This document shows positions 58,411 through 64,000 of a stretch of 64,000 nt of DNA, piece after piece. Position numbers and translations under genes: made by a program. Origin of the DNA: Hyphomicrobiales bacterium (GTDB lineage Bacteria > Pseudomonadota > Alphaproteobacteria > Rhizobiales > Kaistiaceae); the NCBI GenBank assembly GCA_017305635.1, contig JAFKKF010000006.1:124001-188000 (forward strand), given 5' to 3'. Position 1 is the first letter of the stretch; each line of letters begins with the position of its first letter. Below the pieces are notes generated by a model that was not told where the DNA came from, ran no database searches, and saw only the letters and a program-made list of their open reading frames with translations.

Positions 58411-59196
58411 ATGCTGAAAATCCGCGTCATACCCTGCCTCGACGTGAAGGATGGGCGCGTCGTCAAGGGCGTCCGCTTCGTCGACCTCACCGATGCCGGC
58501 GATCCGGTCGAGGCCGCGCGCGCCTATGACGCCGCCGGCGCCGACGAGCTCTGCTTCCTCGACATCACCGCCAGCCACGAGAACCGCGGCATCATCCTCG
58601 ACGTCGTGCGCCGCACGGCCGAGGAATGCTTCATGCCGGTCACCGTCGGCGGCGGCGTGCGCACGCTGGACGACATCCGCAACCTCCTGCTCGCCGGCGC
58701 CGACAAGGTGTCGATCAACACGGCAGCGGTGAAGGACCGGCGCATCGTCGCCGATGCCGCCGAGAAGTTCGGTGCCCAGGCGATCGTCGTCGCGGTCGAT
58801 GCCAAGCGCGTCGACAAGCCCGGCGAGGATCCGCGCTGGGAGATCTTCACCCATGGCGGGCGGAACGCCACCGGCATCGATGCCGTCGAGTATGCCGCCG
58901 ACGTCGCCAGGCTCGGCGCCGGCGAGATCCTGCTCACCTCCATGGACCGCGACGGCACCGGCGACGGTTTCGACCTCGCGCTGACCAAGGCCGTTTCCGA
59001 CGCCGTCTCCGTGCCCGTCGTCGCCTCGGGCGGCGTCGGCACGCTCGACCACCTGGTCGAGGGCGTGCGCGACGGCGGCGCTTCCGCCGTGCTCGCCGCC
59101 TCCATCTTCCATTTCGGCACCTTCACCATCGCCGCCGCCAAGGAGCACATGGCGGCCTTCGGCATCCCGGTCCGGCTCGACGGAGGCACGCGGTGA
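58411..59196 (+). CDS. hisF: Imidazole glycerol phosphate synthase cyclase subunit
   Basis: 261-residue TIM-barrel subunit that with HisH makes imidazole glycerol phosphate and AICAR. Catalytic Asp11 ([10 protein letters not shown]) and Asp130 ([11 protein letters not shown]) are in place; [12 protein letters not shown] is the phosphate loop. hisA normally precedes hisF, but here a repeat and a ThuA gene stand upstream instead. hisE follows with a 4-base overlap. Confidence 0.97.
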   Translation: MLKIRVIPCLDVKDGRVVKGVRFVDLTDAGDPVEAARAYDAAGADELCFLDITASHENRGIILDVVRRTAEECFMPVTVGGGVRTLDDIRNLLLAGADKVSINTAAVKDRRIVADAAEKFGAQAIVVAVDAKRVDKPGEDPRWEIFTHGGRNATGIDAVEYAADVARLGAGEILLTSMDRDGTGDGFDLALTKAVSDAVSVPVVASGGVGTLDHLVEGVRDGGASAVLAASIFHFGTFTIAAAKEHMAAFGIPVRLDGGTR

Positions 59197-59525
59197 GCGA
59201 ATCCGATTTCACCCTCGCCGACCTCGCCCGCATCGTCGCAGCGCGCGCGCGTTCCGGCGATGCCGGCTCCTATACCGCCAAGCTCATGGGAGCGGGCGTT
59301 CCGCGCATCGCCAGGAAGTTCGGCGAGGAAGCGGTCGAGGCGGTGATCGCCAGCCTGCAGGAGGACGATGCCGCGCTCGTATCGGAGACGGCGGACGTGC
59401 TCTACCACCTCCTCGTCCTCCTCGAGGCGCGCAACATCCCGCTCGCCGCGGTGATGGCCGAGCTCGAGAAGCGCACCGCGCAGACCGGCCTTGCCGAGAA
59501 GGCGTCGCGGGGGCCGTCGGCATGA
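59193..59525 (+). CDS. hisE: Phosphoribosyl-ATP pyrophosphatase
   Basis: 110-residue HisE, second step of histidine synthesis. MazG-like helices contain [20 protein letters not shown] and [19 protein letters not shown] with acidic metal ligands, then [19 protein letters not shown] start at 59193 overlaps the hisF stop (GTGA). Overlaps coaA by 4 bases, so hisF-hisE-coaA is one operon. Confidence 0.95.
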   Translation: MSESDFTLADLARIVAARARSGDAGSYTAKLMGAGVPRIARKFGEEAVEAVIASLQEDDAALVSETADVLYHLLVLLEARNIPLAAVMAELEKRTAQTGLAEKASRGPSA

Positions 59526-60475
59526 TGGACAAGGCGTCGCCCGCCTCCTCGACGCGCCGCGTCTTCTCGCGCGAGGAGTGGTCGGCGCTGCGCGCCGACA
59601 CGCCGATGACGCTGACGGCGGCCGATGTCGCGCGGCTGAGGAGCTTCAACGATCCGAGCTCGCTCGACGACGTCACGGAGATCTACCTGCCGCTGTCCCG
59701 CCTGCTCTCGCTCTACGCCGCGGCGACGCAGGGGCTCTACGACGCCACCCGCACCTTCCTCGGCACGCATGACGGCGTGACGCCCTTCATCATCGGCATT
59801 GCCGGCTCGGTGGCGGTCGGCAAGTCGACCACCGCGCGCATCCTCCGCGCGCTCCTCCAGCGCTGGCCCAACACACCGAAGGTCGAGCTGATCACCACCG
59901 ACGGGTTCCTGCTCCCCAATGCCGTCCTCCGGCAGGAGGGCCTGATGGAGCGGAAGGGCTTCCCGGAGAGCTACGACCTGCCGACGCTGCTCGCCTTCCT
60001 CTCGGCGATCAAGGCGGGCGAGCTCCAGGTCAGGGCGCCGGTCTATTCGCACCTCGTCTACGACATCGTGCCCGGCGAGACGGTGACCGTCGACCGGCCC
60101 GACATCCTCATCGTCGAGGGCCTGAACGTCCTGCAGACCTCGCGCCTGCCGCGCGACGGGCGGGGCGCGCCCTTCGTCTCGGACTTCTTCGATTTCTCGA
60201 TCTATCTCGATGCCGACGAGGACGTCATCCACCGCTGGTACATCGAGCGGTTCCTGCGGCTGCGGGAGACCGCGTTCCGCGACCCGGCCTCCTATTTCCA
60301 CCGCTATGCGGCGCTCTCGGAATCGGAGGCAACGGCGACCGCCGACGGGCTGTGGAGCCGCATCAACCTCCCCAATCTCCGCGAAAACATCCTGCCGACC
60401 CGGCCGCGCGCCGACCTGATCCTCAGGAAAAGGGGCGACCACCGGGTGGAGCAGGTGGCGCTCCGCCGCGTCTGA
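59522..60475 (+). CDS. coaA: Pantothenate kinase (type I)
   Basis: 317-residue first enzyme of coenzyme A synthesis. Walker [10 protein letters not shown] at 95-103; IEGLNVLQ-like [13 protein letters not shown] and [20 protein letters not shown] are conserved. The hisE-coaA linkage is standard in Rhizobiales. The terminal bases precede grpE, whose candidate heat-shock promoter starts at 60499. Confidence 0.96.
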   Translation: MMDKASPASSTRRVFSREEWSALRADTPMTLTAADVARLRSFNDPSSLDDVTEIYLPLSRLLSLYAAATQGLYDATRTFLGTHDGVTPFIIGIAGSVAVGKSTTARILRALLQRWPNTPKVELITTDGFLLPNAVLRQEGLMERKGFPESYDLPTLLAFLSAIKAGELQVRAPVYSHLVYDIVPGETVTVDRPDILIVEGLNVLQTSRLPRDGRGAPFVSDFFDFSIYLDADEDVIHRWYIERFLRLRETAFRDPASYFHRYAALSESEATATADGLWSRINLPNLRENILPTRPRADLILRKRGDHRVEQVALRRV

Positions 60476-60498
60476 AGCGTCGGAATCCCGCCGTTCGG

Positions 60499-60530
60499 CT
60501 TGATTTTTCGGTCCGGAGACCTGATATGCC
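60499..60530 (+). promoter_or_regulatory. RpoH-type heat-shock promoter of grpE
   Basis: CTTG at 60499-60502, an 18-base spacer, and CTGATATGCC at 60521-60530. It agrees with the alphaproteobacterial CTTG-N17/18-CYTATNTNNG consensus except for two bases (third and last). Spacing is identical to that in front of dnaK. The -10 overlaps an in-frame ATG at 60526, so transcripts from it would start downstream of that codon. Confidence 0.5.
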
Positions 60531-60561
60531 GGTCAAAGATTCACCTTGGACATCGAGAGCC

Positions 60562-61143
60562 ATGGCCGACGACACCAACCCTGCGCCGGAAAGCACCACC
60601 GGGGCCGAAGATCCGAACGAAACCGCCGGCGAGCCGTCGATCGACGAGCGCGTCGCGAAAGCCGACGCCAACGCTGCGGAAGCCAAGGACCGCATGCTGC
60701 GGACGCTCGCGGAGATGGAAAACCTCCGCCGCCGCACGGAGCGCGAGATTTCCGACGCCAAGACCTATGCCGTCGCCTCCTTCGCCCGCGAGATGCTGAC
60801 GGTCGCCGACAACCTGAAGCGCGCCATCGCCGCCGTGCCGCCCGAGGCGCGGAGCGCCGATGCCGCCCTTTCCAACCTCATGGAGGGCGTCGAGGCGACC
60901 GAGCGCGGCCTCGAGCAGACGCTCACCCGCTTCGGCGTCAAGGCGATCGAAGCCAAGGGCCAGAAGTTCGACCCGCAGAAGCACCAGGCCATGTACGAGG
61001 TGGAAAACCGCGACATGCCGGCGGGCATGGTCGCCGAGGTCGTCCAGGGCGGCTATGCCATCGGCGAGCGCGTGCTGCGCCCTGCCATGGTCGCCGTCTC
61101 CAAGGGCGCCCCGAAGGCCCCTGCCGGCGAGGGCGGGAACTAG
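60562..61143 (+). CDS. grpE: Nucleotide exchange factor GrpE
   Basis: 193-residue DnaK exchange factor. A charged N-terminal tail leads into a long coiled coil (AKADANAAEAKDRMLRTLAE, then NLRRRTEREISDAKTYAVAS), followed by the beta domain GQKFDPQKHQAMYEVENRDM and GYAIGERVLRPAMVAVSKG. Two starts are possible: 60526 (preceded by GGAG) and 60562 (MADDTNP, preceded by GAGAG). I chose 60562 because the heat-shock -10 overlaps the first. hrcA, its common neighbour, is absent here. Confidence 0.93.
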   Translation: MADDTNPAPESTTGAEDPNETAGEPSIDERVAKADANAAEAKDRMLRTLAEMENLRRRTEREISDAKTYAVASFAREMLTVADNLKRAIAAVPPEARSADAALSNLMEGVEATERGLEQTLTRFGVKAIEAKGQKFDPQKHQAMYEVENRDMPAGMVAEVVQGGYAIGERVLRPAMVAVSKGAPKAPAGEGGN

Positions 61144-61176
61144 GTTCCGGCCGCAACCCCGCTACGTCGACGCGCA

Positions 61177-62376
61177 TCAGGCCCCGCCGCGGAAGGCCTT
61201 CGGCGCCGCGTCCAGCACGACCGCCGCGCCGCCCCGGATCTCGTAGACCGCAAGCCCGCGCTCGTTGAGCCCATTGGCGAGGAAGCGGAAGGCGCCGTCG
61301 ATCCCGATGAAGCCGCTCGGCGTGGTCAGCACCTTGTCGCTGAAGGCGGTCACGCCGAAACGCCCGTTGAGGCCTGCCGCGAGGCTGGTTGCGTCATAGG
61401 CGAGCGAGGCCTGGCGGACGGGCGGGGTGCCGAAGGCCGCCTGGTAGCGCTGCGCGAAGCTCTGGTAGCTGGCGCTTTCCGGGCCCGGAAACCAGCCGCC
61501 GGCGAGGTTCGAATCCGACAGCACCCGCGGGTCGTTCCACTGGCTCGAGCCGAGAAGCCTGATCCGGTCCGCGCGCACGCCGCCGGCCGCGAGGATCTGC
61601 GCCAGGAGCGCCACCTGCTCGCCGCCCTCGGGAATGAAGACCGCGTCGACCGTGCCGCCACGGACAATGCCCGCCACCGCCTGGGCCTTTGCCTGCATCG
61701 AGCTGCGATCGGGATCGTAACGCTCGATCGTCATGATGCGCGCGCCACCGGCCGCCGCCGCCCGCTGCAGCGCCGCCTCGACCACCACGCCATAGCCGTT
61801 GTTCGGCAGGAGCGCGGCATAGGACTTCTTCCCATGCCCGGCGGCGTAGCGGATGATGCGGTCGGTGTCCGTCTGCGGCAGGAAGCTCAGCAGGTAGACG
61901 CCCTTCGAAGCATTGGCGGCGTCGCTCGAGAAGGCAATCATCGGCACGCCTGCCGGCTTCGCCACCAGCGCGGCCGCGGCGACGGAAGCCGAGAAGACCG
62001 GCCCGAGGATGAGCGTCGCGCCCTCGCTGATCGCCGCGCTCGCTGCCGCGGTGGCGCCCGCGGCCGTGCCGCGGTCGTCCTTGATCAGGATCTGGATGCC
62101 CGCCGTCCTGAACTCGCGGAGGGCGAGGTCGGCGGCGTTCCTCATGCTCACGGCGATCTGGCCGGCCTGGCCGGGTGCCGAGAGCGGCAGGAGCATGGCG
62201 ACCTTGACCGCGCCGGTACCGAGGACCGAGCTCGCCACCGGCTGGGTTGCCTTCGGCGAGGCCGGCCCGCCGCCCCCGAGCAGACTCGACGTGCAGGCCG
62301 AGAGGATGAGAGCGAGGAAAAGCCCGGCGAGCGCGCGGAAAAGCGCCTCCACCCGGACCGCCGGCTGGCGAAACAC
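61177..62376 (-). CDS. Penicillin-binding protein activator-type lipoprotein
   Basis: 399-residue lipoprotein. Lipobox LSAC with the acylated Cys at residue 28 after a hydrophobic signal. The remainder is a type I periplasmic-binding fold (KVAMLLPLSAPGQAGQIAVS, then GATLILGPVFSASVAAAALV and AYDATSLAAGL), as in LpoA and branched-chain amino acid binding proteins. In Rhizobiales this gene is divergent from rsmI-yraN-gshB, as here. LpoA activates PBP1a in gammaproteobacteria; whether this protein does the same is untested. Confidence 0.85.
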   Translation of the reverse strand: MFRQPAVRVEALFRALAGLFLALILSACTSSLLGGGGPASPKATQPVASSVLGTGAVKVAMLLPLSAPGQAGQIAVSMRNAADLALREFRTAGIQILIKDDRGTAAGATAAASAAISEGATLILGPVFSASVAAAALVAKPAGVPMIAFSSDAANASKGVYLLSFLPQTDTDRIIRYAAGHGKKSYAALLPNNGYGVVVEAALQRAAAAGGARIMTIERYDPDRSSMQAKAQAVAGIVRGGTVDAVFIPEGGEQVALLAQILAAGGVRADRIRLLGSSQWNDPRVLSDSNLAGGWFPGPESASYQSFAQRYQAAFGTPPVRQASLAYDATSLAAGLNGRFGVTAFSDKVLTTPSGFIGIDGAFRFLANGLNERGLAVYEIRGGAAVVLDAAPKAFRGGA

Positions 62377-62452
62377 CTCTGAGCCCCTCCCCCGTTTGCC
62401 CCCGAAAGGCTAAGTTCCGTCAAATCATAAGACCAATCGGTGCGCTGTCAAA

Positions 62453-63352
62453 ATGAAGAAGGCGGAAGACGAACGGGCGCCGGCCTTCTTCATCGAGGGG
62501 ACGCGCATCGCCGTCCGGCCGCTGGCGCCCGGCCTGCATGTCGTCGCCACGCCGATCGGCAATCTCGGCGACGTCACGCTGCGGGCGCTTGCCACGCTTG
62601 CCGCCGCCGACCTCATCGCCTGCGAGGATACCCGCGTCACCCGCGTGCTCCTCGACCGTTACGGCATCGCGACGCCACTTCTCCCGTATCACGAGCATAA
62701 CGCGGCCGAGCAGCGGCCGAAGCTGATGGCGGCTCTCGCCGAGGGCAAGGCGGTGGCGCTCGCGAGCGATGCCGGCACGCCGCTCATCTCCGATCCCGGC
62801 TACCGGCTGGTCGTGGAGACGGCGGCGGCGGGCCATGCCGTCGTGCCGCTGCCCGGCGCCTCGGCGCTGCTCGCGGCCCTGGTCACCGCGGGCCTTCCCA
62901 CCGACACCTTCCTTTTTGCGGGGTTTCTCCCGCAAAAGGAGGTCGGCCGCCGCAAGCGCCTCGCCGAGCTCGCCGCCGTGCCCGCGACGCTCGTCTTCTA
63001 CGAATCGCCCAACCGTCTCGCCGATGCGCTCGCCGACATGGCCGCCGTCCTCGGCGACCGGCCCGCCGCCGTGGCGCGCGAACTGACCAAGGCCTTCGAG
63101 ACGGTGCGGCGGGGAACCCTCGCCGGGCTCGCCGCGCAGTTCGCGAGCGAGCCGGCGCCGAAGGGCGAGATCGTCGTCGTCGTCGGACCGCCGCTCGAAA
63201 AGACCGTCGCGCCGGAGGACGTCGACGCGCTCCTTCTCTCGCTGCTCGCCGCCAGGAGCGTCCGCGAAAGCGCCGACGAGGCCGCCGCGCTCACCGGCCT
63301 GTCGCGCCGCGACCTCTACCAGCGCGCCCTCGCGCTGAAGGACAGGCGATGA
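62453..63352 (+). CDS. rsmI: 16S rRNA (cytidine-1402-2'-O)-methyltransferase RsmI
   Basis: 299-residue SAM methyltransferase of the tetrapyrrole methylase fold. The family signature is HVVATPIGNLGDVTLRALAT, then ADLIACEDTRVTRVLLDRYG, and SDAGTPLISDPGYRLV. Modifies the ribosomal P site. Overlaps yraN by 4 bases; yraN and gshB follow in the same order as in other Rhizobiales. Confidence 0.95.
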   Translation: MKKAEDERAPAFFIEGTRIAVRPLAPGLHVVATPIGNLGDVTLRALATLAAADLIACEDTRVTRVLLDRYGIATPLLPYHEHNAAEQRPKLMAALAEGKAVALASDAGTPLISDPGYRLVVETAAAGHAVVPLPGASALLAALVTAGLPTDTFLFAGFLPQKEVGRRKRLAELAAVPATLVFYESPNRLADALADMAAVLGDRPAAVARELTKAFETVRRGTLAGLAAQFASEPAPKGEIVVVVGPPLEKTVAPEDVDALLLSLLAARSVRESADEAAALTGLSRRDLYQRALALKDRR

Positions 63353-63738
63353 GGGGGCGCACCGCCGATCCGCGCCGCCGGCGCGCCGAGCAGGCCGGAC
63401 GCCGCGCCGAGGCGATCGCGCTCTGGTACCTTCGCCTGAAGCTCTATCGCCTCGTCGCCCGCCGCTACCGGACGCCCGTCGGCGAGATCGATCTCGTCAT
63501 GCGCCGCGGCCGCAGCCTCGTCTTCGTCGAGGTCAAGCAGCGCCCGGACGAGGCGGCCGGGCTCGACGCGGTGACCGCGAAATCGCGGGCGCGCATATCG
63601 CGCGCCGCCGGCCATTTCGTCGCCGCGCACCCCGAGGCGGCCCGGCTCGACCAGCGCTTCGACATCGTCGTCGCCACACCCCGGCGCCTGCCGGTCCATC
63701 TCGTCTCCGCCTTCGGCGAAGGGGGCGCGGCGTGGTGA
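63349..63738 (+). CDS. YraN family protein (UPF0102, nuclease-like fold)
   Basis: 129-residue protein with an endonuclease-like core: GRRAEAIALWYLRLKLYRLV, TPVGEIDLVMRRGRSLVFVE with the PD-(D/E)XK-like residues (E..D..E-V-K), and VKQRPDEAAGLDAVTAKSRAR. Function unknown. The ATG overlaps the rsmI stop (ATGA). Confidence 0.9.
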   Translation: MRGRTADPRRRRAEQAGRRAEAIALWYLRLKLYRLVARRYRTPVGEIDLVMRRGRSLVFVEVKQRPDEAAGLDAVTAKSRARISRAAGHFVAAHPEAARLDQRFDIVVATPRRLPVHLVSAFGEGGAAW

Positions 63739-63792
63739 GAGTTGCCTTTTGCCGGCCCGCCGCGGGATAAGCGGGCGGCCGAGGAGATACCC

Positions 63793-64000
63793 ATGCCGCT
63801 CACCGTCGCCTTCCAGATGGACCACATCGCCCGCATCAACATCCGCGGCGATTCCACCTTCGCGCTCATGCTGGAAGCGGCGCGGCGCGGCCACGTCCTC
63901 TTCCACTACACGCCCGAGCGCCTCTCGCTCCGCGACGGTCGCGTCGAGGCGCGCATCGAGACGGTCGCCGTGCGCGACGTTCCGGGCGACCATTTCACCC
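63793..64000 (+). CDS. gshB: Glutathione synthetase (partial, N-terminal 69 residues)
   Basis: The frame from ATG 63793 (after GAGGAGATACCC) starts [20 protein letters not shown] and continues [20 protein letters not shown], the N-terminal domain of GshB, which joins glycine to gamma-glutamylcysteine. It runs off the right edge; the ATP-grasp domain is outside the window. The rsmI-yraN-gshB order supports the call. Confidence 0.93.
   Translation, partial: MPLTVAFQMDHIARINIRGDSTFALMLEAARRGHVLFHYTPERLSLRDGRVEARIETVAVRDVPGDHFT

Overview
The window is a GC-rich chromosomal segment, and its gene order and gene types point to an alphaproteobacterium of the order Hyphomicrobiales (Rhizobiales). The best markers are the minus-strand run mutS-glnD-murJ-trpS-usp-nfu-tsaB-rimI-mur-plsC-miaB-phoH-ybeY-corC-lnt-HTH, the dnaK-dnaJ-pmtA-(FMN reductase)-pyrF-dapB run, a malic enzyme with a phosphotransacetylase-like tail next to mutS, and rsmI-yraN-gshB. 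The genus cannot be named from sequence alone. No rRNA, tRNA, CRISPR array, transposase or prophage gene was recognised, and no gene-free stretch exceeds about 300 bases.

Layout. 1-18566 (minus strand) is a compact housekeeping block: envelope lipoprotein acylation, RNA and tRNA maturation, phospholipid synthesis, metal regulation, Fe-S assembly, peptidoglycan lipid flipping, nitrogen signalling and mismatch repair. It is interrupted by a small vapBC-type toxin-antitoxin pair between glnD and murJ. 18708-22270 (plus) holds an orphan glycosyltransferase-like gene and the malic enzyme. 22359-23249 (minus) has two small unknown proteins. 23484-31085 (plus) runs dnaK, dnaJ, pmtA, an FMN reductase without a normal start codon, pyrF, dapB, a secreted unknown and gpmA. 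31133-35574 contains DNA repair genes (an AraC-Ogt fusion, nth), a PfkB kinase, a DsrE protein and secreted unknowns.

35758-49758 is an accessory sugar and carboxylate region: a 3-hydroxyacid dehydrogenase, a complete CUT2 (rhamnose-type) sugar ABC transporter, a mutarotase-like protein, a GMC oxidoreductase, a HAD phosphatase, an aldo/keto reductase with a YciI-like partner, a cell-wall hydrolase, a hydratase-family enzyme and an SMP-30 lactonase. Together these suggest oxidative, kinase-free sugar breakdown. 49845-57436 (minus) is a BMP-type nucleoside/nucleobase importer with a cytosine-deaminase-like enzyme, then a proline racemase-family epimerase. 57527-64000 holds a ThuA-domain protein, hisF-hisE-coaA, grpE, a lipoprotein of the penicillin-binding-protein-activator type, and rsmI-yraN-gshB (cut by the window end).

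The most unusual structure is not a gene. It is a family of GC-rich palindromic intergenic elements, bounded by GCGCCCCCTCCACC and its complement, with at least seven copies. Three clusters of them sit inside the nucleoside-importer operon. In two of these the element itself provides the Shine-Dalgarno sequence of the next permease gene and holds it in a hairpin arm. Also notable are matched RpoH-type heat-shock promoters upstream of dnaK and grpE, which move the likely grpE start downstream.
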